From positions 67,256,433 to 67,320,432 of the forward strand of contig OX104112.1 in NCBI GenBank assembly GCA_944474755.1: a stretch of DNA of 64,000 nucleotides, read 5' to 3'. Positions 23,991 through 35,289 of the stretch are shown here, piece by piece; position 1 is the first letter of the stretch, and each line of letters begins with the position of its first letter. The position numbers and the translations under genes are program-made. Under the pieces are notes generated by a model that was not told where the DNA came from, searched no databases, and saw only the letters and a list, made by a program, of their open reading frames with translations. This DNA comes from Limnoperna fortunei. Taxonomy: Eukaryota > Mollusca > Bivalvia > Mytilida > Modiolidae.

Positions 23991-26457
23991 AAAGACCTGG
24001 TGAACATGTTCAGATCTGGATGTCCGTCCCCAGTGTAAGAGTATTAAAACCTTTGATTTTTCGCCACTCTAAACGTCCATCCCTCACATGCTATACTAGG
24101 CTTTAAGATCTTATTAAACGCTGCTTTTTTTCAAGAAAAACGAACGAAACGATATAAATAACAACGGCTCTGTAAATGACCTTTGACTGAGGGAGAGGAA
24201 ATTAGTTCTTATTTTGATATTTGGCTGCGCCGAGCTGTAGCATGGGCAGTGGATTTATTATTCAATGGAATTTAGATATTAGAGCTGTATTTAAAAAACA
24301 GTTTCATACAGAATTGATAAATAAATTTATTTATATAATTTGTTAAATGTATTGATTATTTTTCAGCTGATTATTCCAAGCCAATTTCTGAACTATGTTA
24401 TGGATGTTAGTGAGTTTCCTTGAGTACCCTTCGGGGTTTCTAAATTTGCGAAAAATTTTGTCTGACATGACACTCCGAAAATTTAATGTGATATAACTGA
24501 AATTATTTCGCTCGTTTTGAGGGGTCTCTCATTACTCAAATGGACTAGGTGCCCGAGTCGGAGCAAAAAATGTTAATAGTTTCCCCAATACGCAAATAAT
24601 TACGAGACCGTTGTCAAATGCCTTGTAATTAGCCATGACAGAACTTACTTGGTCATTAATGACTCTATTTTCGGCACCCCACGTCCGGTCGCGTTCTCTC
24701 CTTGCTACCACTTACCGGCCGTGATCACACTTGTAGATATTTTCTCGTTTGCATGAATACTTAATGTTCTATTTTGATTGGTCGCTTCTATTTCCGGCGA
24801 TGCGTTTCAACCAATCATAATTATTTTATCAAATTAACGTCGTTCCCATTGGCTAATTAAATTTAATGAACATTCATGAAATGTAAGACTAAAATCATTG
24901 TAACGCACATCGGCTAACAGGAAATAGTCCACGATGTCTGAAAACAAAAATTATAACGTACCATTAATTTGCACAAATTATCATATCAATCATCAAATAT
25001 ATTCTGCTTAACGAAAGCTCAAAAGAATGACAACATTATTTGGACGTTTAAACTTATTGTACGAAGTGACGGACATTATTAAATCTGAATGACACTTTGG
25101 CTTGTGGGGTGGGACATAAAAATAGAAAAATATTATATGACATATATAAAGCTGGGTTTTTTGTTTTTGTTTTGTTTGATTTTTTATTAATTAATTAATT
25201 TATTTATTTTGTATTTAAAAGTCTCTTTCCAAATTCGTGATTGTTGTGTATATATGTGTTATTATGCGATGAAAATAAGTAGTACGTCGGTCAATTAAGA
25301 TCAATCTCGCAGTCTGTTCGAATGATATAATATTTTCATTTAGTGACTAGATATCTTAATCGTTTTCCTTTAGGTTTTTATGTAAAGGATAACTGTGGAA
25401 TTCTCAAAATACTCGCAACCGATAAAGTCCCAGTGTAACATGACATATTCATCCTTGAGATAACTTTTCATTTGTAGTTCACTATTTACATTTTCGATCT
25501 GTGTCTTAATTATAAGTTGTTAGCGCCCCAAGTTTGCCAAAATTCATTCATTTTACTTGTTATGTAAAGTTTACATAAATATATTGATCTGCCCAGTAGA
25601 TGTTTATGTTCGTATTGTTTCCGTTCTTATAGTATTAAATGTCGGCATAGTATTTAATATTTGTAAAATATCTTAGCTAGTTATGTTGTTATTTGTTGAT
25701 GGCTTCAAACTCACTGGTAGTGGGTGAAGCGTTATCGACATTTAACAAAGATTTTCTCTTAAGCCCGCTTTTAGGATTGTCTTAACTAGAACATTTATTC
25801 TATGGTTTAACGATGAATTAAATCGCTGGAAGTTGCTTATTACTTTTTTCCATATGTATTGATTTTGTCAAGAATGTACACCAAGGTTCTATTGTAGTAA
25901 CAATTGTGGACTTTTTGTATAATATCCTAAGATATACAGACATTAGTTGTACAAAGTTATTGAAATGCCCCATTTGGAAGAATAAAAATGGTTAAATGTT
26001 CTGTTAAACAAAAAGACTTGATATAGAAATATATTGTGCAAAAGTGCAAATTTTGCATTTATTTGTTCAAATTTGTTATCTAAGTACATTTCGTAATAGA
26101 TTTTCAGATTTAAAATAAAAATATTAGTTAAAAAATTTGAATATGTTAATTAACAAATATATGTTAAATCCTTTTTTACTAAACTGTATTTAAGTAAAGT
26201 GAGTTTTTAATGTAGCAATTCAAAAGAAGTCACCTCAATACTTATAGGCCTTAACGTGTTTAGATTTTTTTCATCGTGTCATACTACTTTTCATCAAAAT
26301 GATGCATGTCGGTTGATCGGTATGGTAATGCAATATCGAGTGTCACGTAAATCTTTCTCTGTATAACTAAATAGTTTTGATGAGACAAAACGCACGTATG
26401 GCGTAAAAAAATATAACCTTGTTTAGGAAATAATAACACAAATAATGTTTTTACTTC
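23991..26457. other. Intergenic, no supported gene
   Basis: The part 24150-24930 is less AT-rich, with CCAAT-like words (GATTGGTCGC, AACCAATCAT near 24780-24820) that could belong to a promoter. No coding exon beside it could be supported. Confidence 0.35.
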
Positions 26458-26467
26458 CACTTTTGGG

Positions 26468-26757
26468 AATTGTTTGTTTGTTTGTTTAATGTTGTTTTAA
26501 CGCCACTTTCAGCAATTTATCAGCTATATCATGGTGTCCAGTTTTTATTGGGGGAGGAAGCCGGAGTACCCGCAAAAAACCCCCGGTAGGCAATCTGGTA
26601 ATCCTTGTCAATTAAGATTGAAGTTGAGTACACCCTGCCCGCAGTGAGAATCGAACCCGCAGTCTCAGTGTTGACAGACCACGTGATCAATAGTAGACGT
26701 TTTTTTTCATCTTTATTAATCAATAGTAGATGTTAACCACTCGGCCACCGAGGCCCC
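26468..26757 (-). mobile_element. tRNA-derived SINE, full length
   Basis: This is the same SINE inverted, from TTTGTTTG tail to GGCCACCGAGGCC head, flanked by an exact 10-bp repeat CACTTTTGGG (26458-26467 and 26758-26767). About 33 bases (near 26700-26732) including a T-rich run and a repeat of ATCAATAGTAGA are inserted in the tRNA-like head between the boxes. Confidence 0.9.
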
Positions 26758-26949
26758 CACTTTTGGGGAGATCGGATAGTATAGGCTTTGGAACAGTACA
26801 GACTAGGAATTTATTAAGAAAGAAATGCATATATTTATACACATGGATGTATATTTTATGCACTACAGGAGAATAAATTTGTGTTTTGAACACTGTGTCA
26901 ACTTTGTCTATAGTAATTAATTACGAAACGAGCAAAGGTTGTGACAATA

Positions 26950-27520
26950 GGGTATTACGGATGTGCGACCCGAAAGGTTCGCTTTTTTACCTTAAGTTTC
27001 CAAAATATATGAAAAGGTAGCTCTTTTTATTGAAAAATGAATCGATAGGTAGTTGTAAATTATCTCTATATATAAATACCACTAATTCTCAACTAAAGCT
27101 GAGGGAAACAAAGCGAATTAACGCTCCATTTACAGCAATTGATTAAACGAAATGCCTATATATTGTTAACATGTGTCATGCAGTGATAATATATGCGTGT
27201 AAATAGTAATACCCACAGATAAAGAGTAAGTTGCGAGTTTCTGTCTTTGAGAAATAAACAATTGGAGGAGTTCCAAAATACATTTTATGTTCTAAGACGT
27301 CGCTTTAATTTGTATGTACTGCTTTTGTTTTATAAAAAGGACTGTTTTGACAGTGGATCTACGATTATCATAAAATAAATATGAATAGGACTGGTTTAAA
27401 AATTCAATATATGATTATGTCCTATTTAATAACGTCCGAAACTGTATGAATATGGTGGTTTTCAAATCTCCGTCCCCTGCGCAGACGTACCTAAAATTAC
27501 CCTTAGTAACCCCCTCCCAC
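26950..27520 (+). repeat. Dispersed repeat, copy 1 (ACGGATGTGCGRCCCGAAAGG family)
   Basis: Begins TACGGATGTGCGACCCGAAA and ends near TTCAAATCTCCGTCCCCTGC. It is longer than the two other copies (56.5 and 61.5 kb), with extra sequence in the middle. Confidence 0.6.
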
Positions 27521-27892
27521 ATGAGGTGTTTTAGGGAAATGTACCATCAACATTACTACAATTTCCATAAAGATTTTATATTCCTGGTCACCGGTATTCC
27601 TTGTTTCTTGCTATTTTGAAAAACTACTTGGTGTGGTCTGATAAATTACATATTCAAATAAATTATGTATTTTAGTTCTTTGTCAAATCTAATCGAGTTT
27701 CCAAAAACAAAAGGCGTCATCATAAGAAAATACCACTAAATGTTCCCAACAGATTTATTGCAATTACATTAAAACACAGCAGGGGATGAAAGCTCTAATA
27801 TTACTCTCATTATCGTTCTAATATTGTTAAAATATAATTCCTCGATGTAAATTATTTACAGGAAATGCATGTAGACAATACAGTTTTCCATA

Positions 27893-28043
27893 GGGCCTCG
27901 GTTGCCAATTGGTTACGGTAATTTTGTATAATATTGATCACCTGGTCTGTCAACGCTGAGACTGCGGGTTCGATTCTAACTGCGGGCAGGGTGTACTCGA
28001 CTCCAATCTTAATTGACAAGAATTGCAAGTTTTCGGGGGTTTT
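27893..28043 (+). mobile_element. SINE fragment, 5' two-thirds
   Basis: Head (GGGCCTCGGTTGCCAATTGG), B box (GGGTTCGATTCTAACTG) and the start of the body are present. The copy stops at TTTTCGGGGGTTTTG, shortly before a long TA run. The missing 3' end suggests a deletion. Confidence 0.8.
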
Positions 28044-28071
28044 GTGACAGCGGAATCACTTCTTTGTATTT

Positions 28072-28073
<2 letters not shown>

Positions 28074-28136
<63 letters not shown>
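28074..28136. repeat. (TA)n microsatellite
   Basis: About 30 uninterrupted TA units directly after the SINE fragment. Slippage here may have caused or followed loss of the SINE's 3' end. Confidence 0.95.
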
Positions 28137-28140
<4 letters not shown>

Positions 28141-28943
28141 GTTATTATTATATTGTGTAGTTTTCGTGACTGTTTCTATCATTATCTAAATATATGAAAC
28201 GTGTTTTAGCAAAATTATTATTCTACTATATTTTCATATTGAAAGTTCAATTAATTAAAAGTTTCATAACATAACACGTTTCAGGATTTACAGACATATG
28301 TATAAACAACCCAATTCTTCAAAGTATTAAGTCACATTCCATTTGATAAAAATTGTCTAAACTCAATTAACAACTTGCTTGTATTATAAAAAGACATCAA
28401 AGAGTATATTACATAATTTATACTATTTCCTCATTAATCTGTAGATAATTAACCTGCGTGAGACAAACATTTCTCGGCGTTACCTTGACACTAAATAAAT
28501 TCAATTCACATCGTAATTAAATTTTTTTTTTTACACAACACAGCGTCACTTATTAAAATGTATATTTAAGTTCCGTTAACATATAACCATTCTATACATT
28601 TGCAAAATATTATGCTATTAATTTTACATATTTATTCATTAGAGATACACTTATAAACGAATGTTGTGTCATTTTATAAATTGTGTATTGTTACGATAAG
28701 TAATTAATTGCCTTCTCAATTATAATTGTTACTAAACAGATTGATTTCAGATGATTATCTCCCCTTATTTTTACTTTTATGTGAGCTAATTTCCCCAGAC
28801 TTATTAAATGTGTTCTTTGATTTTGGGTGTGAATTAGTAATTGTTTCTTTAATAAATGTCAGTGTTACAGGGATGGTTTTATTGTGTATATGTTTATTGG
28901 AATGTATTTTATTCTGTTGTATTGTATGATTTGTAACTTGCAT
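28137..28943. other. AT-rich spacer between the TA run and the FLYWCH element
   Basis: No coding or repeat structure recognised. Frames of 67-74 codons around 28.73-28.98 kb overlap on both strands and look random. Confidence 0.45.
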
Positions 28944-28951
28944 TGGTGACC

Positions 28952-29999
28952 GGTGACATTCCAAATTGCCGAATTTCAAATTGCCGATTCCCAGATTGCC
29001 GCGTCCATTTAGCCGACACCCAAATTGCCGATTTTTTCAGATTTCTGTTTTCAAATATAATTTTCAATTTGCCGAATCCTTTTTGCCGACTTCCAAATTG
29101 CCGAATTGTTTATGTCGAAGTCGAATGAAACAAAATGCCGACTTCTAAATTGCCGATTTCCGATGAATTATGCTAACTGAGAAGTTTTGTGTAAACAAAG
29201 AAATGGCAATAAAACAACATAAAAACACGCTTACTGAAGACCTTCAAAGACATAAAACAGTGATAATTTATTATGATTAAAATAATTAGCTTGCATTAAA
29301 CTTTGTAATGAGGTATAAATATAGGTCCAAAAATAAAATGACCATTATTGCAAAACATAACATGGATTCACCATCTATCGTAAAAAAAGGCAGAGGTTTC
29401 AATCTCTTACACAATGGTTATCGCTACTCCAAAGATAAAAGAAATGATGCGGGTGTCCAATACTGGAAATGTACCAACCGCGACTGTTCCGGTCGAGCCC
29501 ACACATCAGACACAAATGGACTTCAGCTGTTAAAGTCTACTGAGCATGACCATGAGCCCGAGATGGAAGCCACCATATCAGCTAAGATCAAAGCCGATCT
29601 TTGCAAGAGGGCAGCAGCAAATCCAACTCAGCCCATGAAAGAAGTATACAACGAGTACATGAACTCAGCAGATGCACCCACTGTAGATGATGACATCCTT
29701 GAGCCACAACTCAGATCATGTACCAGCCAAATGTATAGGGCCAGACGTGTCACCCTAACATCTGTCGTGGTTCTGTCGTTATAATCCGATACATCCATAA
29801 TAATAATGTTAACATGATAGATGAAAATAAACCACATAAACAAGAATTCGGCAAACTGGGTTCGGCAATATGGGTTCGGCAATTAGGGACTCTCGGTAAA
29901 AACTAAAAATAAAAAAATGTCGGCAAACTGGGGTTCGGCTATAAGGACTCGGCAACTTGGTGATCGGCAATTTGGGGTTCGGCAATCTGGCATGAATTC
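28952..29999 (+). mobile_element. MULE/Foldback-like element with inverted short-repeat arrays and a FLYWCH ORF
   Basis: The 1048-bp element is flanked by an exact 8-bp repeat TGGTGACC (28944-28951 and 30000-30007). Its left end (to about 29160) holds repeated units around AAATTGCCGA. Its right end (from about 29848) holds the same units inverted (TCGGCAATTTGG and variants). Between them is the FLYWCH ORF. Mutator-like elements make 8-11-bp duplications, often carry FLYWCH zinc fingers, and include Foldback elements whose TIRs are arrays of short repeats. The catalytic part of a transposase is absent, so this copy is non-autonomous. Confidence 0.75.
29308..29784 (+). CDS. FLYWCH zinc-finger protein, transposase N-terminal remnant (158 residues)
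   Basis: The frame starts at ATG 29308, with a second in-frame ATG eleven codons in. A FLYWCH zinc finger spans about residues 24-84: a conserved Phe-Leu, then GYRYSKD, YWKC, C-X4-C spacing (CTNRDC), and the final HDH. FLYWCH fingers bind DNA and in animals are tied to MULE transposases and their domesticated derivatives. After the finger comes a helical stretch up to MYRARR, typical of the segment before the DDE catalytic core. The frame then ends at residue 158, just before the right terminal array. No RNase-H-like DDE domain is present. The peptide could bind the element's ends and act as a repressor or a substrate-recognition factor, which is inference. The ORF has no frameshift, unlike the LINE ORFs nearby. 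Confidence 0.75.
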   Translation: MRYKYRSKNKMTIIAKHNMDSPSIVKKGRGFNLLHNGYRYSKDKRNDAGVQYWKCTNRDCSGRAHTSDTNGLQLLKSTEHDHEPEMEATISAKIKADLCKRAAANPTQPMKEVYNEYMNSADAPTVDDDILEPQLRSCTSQMYRARRVTLTSVVVLSL

Positions 30000-30148
30000 T
30001 GGTGACCAGCATAGAATAAACATCTTCTATTACCAGCTTGTTCTCATTCCAGCCATTAAACAAATACACTACCATCACTTGGTCATCCGACATTAACACT
30101 TTTCAATCTGCAAGTCAAGTAACCCTGGCCCCACCCAAACCAAGTTCA

Positions 30149-30262
30149 CAGTTTTCTCCGGGTACTCCGGCTTCCTACCCCAATAAAAATTGGACGCCAT
30201 GATATAGCTGAAAAAATGCTGAAAGTAGCTTAAAACACCATGAAAAACAAACAAACAAATTC
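30149..30262 (+). mobile_element. SINE fragment, 3' part
   Basis: Contains CTCCGGGTACTCCGGCTTCC, AATTGGACGCCATGATATAG and the CAAA tail. The tRNA-like head is absent, so this is a 5'-truncated copy. Confidence 0.8.
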
Positions 30263-31270
30263 ACAGTATCAAGGAACATAGTTCTGTCATAAAAATAATC
30301 AATTGGTTCTGATTTTTTTACAAGTTATTCAAATTGTTGTTAACATAAACACTCGATTTAAATTAAATACATAGAAGGAATGTAGGCGTAAGAATTCTTA
30401 AAGGGATTGTTTTTTAAATTTACTTTTCTTAGGGAAATAATTCCCACAAAATTTGTTATGTGCACGACAGCGCTTACAGGGCAAGTTTCCATACAACTTA
30501 CCATTCAAAAGGAGATTAAATGCTATGTATATAAATCATGTATGTACAACGGCCTTAAAAATATTAAATCCCACAAAAATGATTTAGCCGTGCAGATTTT
30601 TGACCTTGTCTAATTTAAAGGTAAAGTTAAATTAAAATTTTTTTTACCTTAACTGTAGGCTTTTGAGCATTAAACGTCTACCGTTCAAATAATATTATCT
30701 GTTACAAGGCAATGTTCCTTTCAATTACATTGCCAAGGGAAATCCTAAAGAATTGATTGATCGAACTTGTTCAATATATTGTTGATATAAAACTTTTTTA
30801 TATATTTATGAAGAAATTAGAAATGTCAGTATGAGAGTGGATCCAAACCTTTAAGTCGGACGAAAGTCTGGCATTTATAATATCTTCCGTGCTACAGGTT
30901 GTGGCGGATGAAAATTGCGAGGCTTAAATACTCACTAGGATGCAATAAAGCTTCATGGCAAAAAATTCATGTCCAATAGTTATATTATTTACTCTTAACA
31001 GTTTCTAACTGTAGACACAGCAGGTATACTATATATCATTTCCTCTGGATATATACAGAAAACGTAAACAATGCTGAAAGTGTATAACAGTTGAAAATGT
31101 AGCTCTAGACTCCCGTAACTATACACTAAAAACTCCGAAAAACTCTTCACAAAAATACACTAGCGAGCTTCAACGAGTGTCTTAAGTAATTAAACAGAAA
31201 ATAATATTTGAACGGTAGACGTTTAATGCTCAGCAGACAACAATAATAAATTTATTGAAATTAAACAGGA
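30263..31270. other. Intergenic; small inverted pair
   Basis: TTTTGAGCATTAAACGTCTACCGTTCAAATAAT at about 30660-30693 returns inverted (ATTTGAACGGTAGACGTTTA then ATGCTCAGCAG) at about 31205-31235. The ~570-bp interval could be another TIR element. Confidence 0.45.
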
Positions 31271-31505
31271 AATATTTGTTTGTTTGAATAGAATTTAAAC
31301 GCCACTCAGCTTTTCATTTCGTCCAGTTTTTATTAGGGAGGAAGCCGGAGTACCCGCGGAAAACCCATGACCTGGAGTTGGAAAACTAGCAGTTCTTGAC
31401 AATTAAGACTGGAGATGAGTACACCTTGCCAGCAGTGAGACTCGAGCCCGCTCGTGATGAATAGAAGATGACTAACTACCTAAACTACTCAACCACCTAT
31501 AGGAC
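31271..31505 (-). mobile_element. SINE copy, diverged
   Basis: Inverted copy from GTTTGTTTGAATAG through AGGAAGCCGGAGTACCCGCG to a degraded head (CTACTCAACCACCTATAGG). Several small deletions are visible in the conserved core. Confidence 0.75.
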
Positions 31506-31854
31506 GATACCAGGAAATGGGATACATCAATCAGGAGTATTGTAATGCCACAATAAGAGAAGGAAAGTATCACTAATTGAATTATTGTTTGCCTAACACC
31601 TAGCAAGCAATATTACAGCTACATTCAGAACGAGAAAAAGTTTTCTTAACAAATAAACTGGACCAAAGGTATTTCATTACCACTGGATAAAATATAGAGC
31701 ATCTGGTAGGGAAGCAGAATAAAGCCTTCGGTAAGGACTACTCATTTTAAAAAGCTATAAATCGAGTCTTAATCGTGCAACGCACCATGGCACTAAACCA
31801 ATACGTTGCCCTCTAAGGTCTGCGACCACGCTTTCTGTATTACAACCTGACAAC

Positions 31855-32140
31855 CCCCGCTCCCCTCAACCAGAGGGCACCTCAGTGGGTCAGATCGACC
31901 TGGTAACATCCGCCCCCACCCTCAACCAGAGGGTAGCTCAGTGGGTCAGATCGACCTGGTAACCTCCGCCTCCACCCTCAACCTGAGAGCAGCTCAGTGG
32001 GTCAGATCGACCTGGTAACATCCGTCCCCACCCTCAACCAGAGGGTAGCTCAGTGGGTCAGATCGACCTGGTAACCTCCACCCCCACCCTCAACCTGAGG
32101 GCAGCTCAGTGGGTCAGATCGACCCGATAACCTTCCCAGT
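31855..32140 (+). repeat. 56-bp tandem repeat, five units
   Basis: CTCAGTGGGTCAGATCGACC recurs at about 31881, 31937, 31993, 32049 and 32105, an exact 56-base period, with CCACCCTCAACCAGAGGG between. It is markedly more GC-rich than its surroundings. GGGTAGCTCAGTGGG looks like a tRNA A-box region, but no full tRNA can be folded from the unit. Confidence 0.9.
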
Positions 32141-32224
32141 ATAATCTCAGAATGTGAACAATGAATAGGTTTGAAAATGTAATAGTCAACCAATTGTAGA
32201 CTGTTTCTGCTTAAGAGTATTAGA

Positions 32225-33925
32225 GGCTCCCAAAAGCCTGTAAGAGCTCACCTGGAACCCAAATGACTATATTTAAATATTTGAAATTTACAGTTTCAGT
32301 CTTATTGTTATAGCTTTTAAGTTACTGTACAAAAACTAAACATTTCTTCAAAAATTTTGGTTAAATACAACAACTCCTATAAGTGCCATCAGACAATTTC
32401 TGAAAATTAAATGGTTTGTAGGCCTTGCACTTTAGGGTAATTCAGAAATTTACAGTTTAACTCTAGGTGTGTTATAGACTAATTTATAAAACAAAAACTG
32501 ATCATTTGTACAAATTCATAATTAAAAGGCAATAACGCCTATAAAGAGTCATCTTGCAATTTTTGATAAAGCAATCATTTGTAGGCCTTGCTTTGCTGAT
32601 CATTTGTGCAATTTACAGTTTCAATCTAGCTGTTATAGTTACAGGACAAAAATGGAAAATGCTATAATAATTTGTCATTTAAGGGCAATAACTCCTATAA
32701 GGAGTCATCTGACAATTTCAGAGCAATTAAGTGAATTGTAGGGCTTTTATTGCTGATCATTTTTGCTATTAAGGATGTTCGCTGGTCATGTTGAAAATAA
32801 CAAGGTATCTAAATTTATATATTTGATAAATAGACCATAGTTAAGGTACAAAATAAGCTTAAAAAATTCATAGGTTGCTGAACTCTTTTTCGAGATAATA
32901 AGCATCCAAAATTTGGCGGGAAAAAGCTTTCTCTGACTTTTTCATAGGTTTAGCATTGGACATATTTTAGTGTAAAAACCTATGAAAAAATAACACGAAA
33001 TTTATAAAACTTTGTAAATTAGCTTTAACTGACCCAATAAACCCTATTATAAAAACAAAATAGGGGGTTGCTGGGCAAAAAAATTATCCCTATTTAATTG
33101 GTAAAATCTAGAGGATTCTGAAAATCTGACAAATCTCTCAAAAATTGACCAGCGATCATCCTTAACAGTTTAACTCTAGCTGTTACAGTTTTTAAGTTAC
33201 AGGACAGAAGCAGAAAATTTCATAAAAAATTGTCATTTATGGGCAATAGCTCTAATAAGGAGTCATATGACAATTTCAGACCAATTATGTGAATTGTAGG
33301 GCTTTTATTGCTGATCATTTTAGCTGTAAATAGTTTTACTCCAGCTGTTATAGTTTTTAAGTTACCAGACAAAAACGGACAACCTTTAAAAAATTGTAAT
33401 TTAAGGGCAATAACTCATATAAAAAGTCATCTAACAATTTCAGACCATTTGAGTGAATTGTAGGGCTTTTATTGCTGATCATTTTTGCTATTTACAGTTT
33501 CACTCTACCTCTTATAGTTTTCAAGTTATATTGTAAATACCAAAAATTTTGTAAAAAATCATCATTAAAGGGCAATAACAAGAGGCCAATACACAACCAC
33601 ATACTAATAGCAACTATTGTAGACCTTAATGTGCTGATCCATTTGAAGTAACAGTTTTCTCTAAAGCTATTATAATTTTTGAGATAATGATCAAAAACGG
33701 GTGTTGACAACCATGTTCTATTTTTAGTAACAGCCGCCATCTTTGTCTGTTAATCAACACCCTGGGTACAAATTTGACACTAGGAATCCTAAGGACGATG
33801 GTGGCCAAGTTTGAAAAAAATTGGCCCAGTGGTTTCAGAGGAGAAGATTTTTGTAAAAGTTTACGACTGACGACCGATGCCAAGTGATGGCAAAAGCTCA
33901 CATGTTCCTTCGGTCCAGGTGACCT
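32225..33925 (+). mobile_element. Tandem-repeat element with 5' inverted copy and 3' terminal hairpin (Helentron/pearl-like)
   Basis: The left end has AGAGCTCACCTGGAACCC. The right end has a stem-loop AGCTCACATGTTCC-TTC-GGTCCAGGTGACCT, whose stem matches the left end inverted. Between lie five or more ~157-167-bp units, recognisable by GGGCAATAACTCCTATAAGG and GACAATTTCAGACC at about 32.37, 32.53, 32.68, 33.24 and 33.40 kb. This design is known for tandem-repeat-bearing non-autonomous elements of bivalves. A TTAA-flanked MITE has inserted at 32773-33161. Confidence 0.65.
32773..33161. mobile_element. piggyBac-like MITE with TTAA duplication
   Basis: Ends GGATGTTCGCTGGTCA and TGACCAGCGATCATCC are inverted, flanked by TTAA on both sides (32769-32772, 33162-33165). 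TTAA is the piggyBac target. Removing it restores the ~160-bp repeat of the host element (GCTATTAACAGTTT against GCTATTTACAGTTT elsewhere). No ORF. Confidence 0.8.
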
Positions 33926-34269
33926 AATAAAAATAGTAAAAAAAAGTCAAATCCAGAAAGTGTATAAGCCAATAGATTGATGTGTTTAACTTCACTAAGC
34001 TTTCTAATATCACATGACTACAGAACTGTGGTGACCATCTAAGGAAGAAAGGTGTGCTAGATCTATCAAAATCGAAGTAGAGAGGCACTTGATCTGTCAC
34101 AAAGCTGTAAATACGCTCAACTGGAGCCCACAACTCCATGTAATGAATCAATAAAAAATAACATATATTTACAACACACTGTCAAGCCTTACTTGTACTT
34201 TCTCAAGGTTCTAAAATATTTATTACAGTTTTTTTTTGCAAACAAAAACGATGTCTCCCCCGGTTCCAC

Positions 34270-34560
34270 AGAATATGCACAACTACATATGGTGTACTTA
34301 CTATGTACCATGTTTTGTAAAATTTGGTTCAGTAGTTTTAGAGGAGTTGAGCAGAAACCATGATTTATGAGGGATTTTTGGGAAATTGTAAGTTCAAATG
34401 GACATAACTCCCACAAAATTTTAATAATCATAATTTCTAGGTAAAATGTGCAACTACCTATGGTGTACTTGTTGCATACCAAGTTTCATAAAATTTGTTG
34501 AGTAGTTACAGAGGAGTTGACCGGAATAACTTTTAAAAGAAAGACAGATAGACAGACAGG
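34270..34560. repeat. Two-unit dispersed repeat (~173-bp period)
   Basis: GCACAACTACATATGGTGTAC near 34277 returns as GCAACTACCTATGGTGTACTT near 34450, each followed by AAATTTGKTKNAGTAGTT and AGAGGAGTTGA. It ends in a GACAGATAGACAGACAGGAC run. No coding. Confidence 0.65.
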
Positions 34561-34944
34561 ACAAAAACAATGTCTTCCCACATGATTTATCATAGTCTGG
34601 TATTGAGTTGCCTGTTCCTGACATCTGTACATTGACCAAGACATGTATTCAGTTGCTGTATCAACTTTTATTTAAGAGATATTACAACATCAACAAATAT
34701 CAATTTGATATTCTAATTTACATTGCATACATATATGAAAACTAAGGTAAAATATGTTTATCACAGATAATAAATCATACATCAATATCTCTTTTAGAAC
34801 AATAATAAAATAAATATAAATAGTATAAGGAACAGTCAATGGCACTATATAGTATGTTATCTGTAAATGATGGTGTTTTGGGAGAATCTGTTACATGTAT
34901 TTAGATCTTGATATTTATAAATAGCCACAGTGTCAGTTAATAAT

Positions 34945-35273
34945 TCAATTTGCTTTGTAAGCTGAAATCTGATTGGCCAACTCAAATGGAGAAACCTATA
35001 TTATACCACATAACTTGTGTTTGCCACATGACTTATTCTTATGCTGTTAAAAATTCAAATAATTCCATGACATCATTGCTATTTTGACCGTTAAAATTGT
35101 CAAGATTTATAGTTAAAATTAAATTATAAGGACAAGTTATACTCTATAACATGGTTTGGTTCAGTTTACACCATTCAAAAATACTTTGCGGTTTATTAGG
35201 CGTAAACAGATTCAAACCATGTTATATGGTATAACCTGTTCATAAATTTAAAGCATTCCTTAAATAAAACTTT
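34945..35273. mobile_element. MITE related to the 0.7-kb palindrome
   Basis: Shares AAGCTGAAATCTGATT with the copy at 48.25 kb and GGTTTATTAGGCGTAAACAG (inverted TTTACGCCTAATAAACC) with the copy at 0.7 kb. It ends in TAACCTGTTCATAAATTTAA ... ATTCCTTA. Located downstream of the 12-exon gene. Confidence 0.65.
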
Positions 35274-35289
35274 TTCCACAGCAGCTGTA

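Noticed and set aside
29628..30099. Minus-strand frames of 84 and 96 codons overlapping the FLYWCH element
   Set aside because: They read through the terminal array (repeated LPN/LPI tripeptides) or antisense to the FLYWCH ORF.
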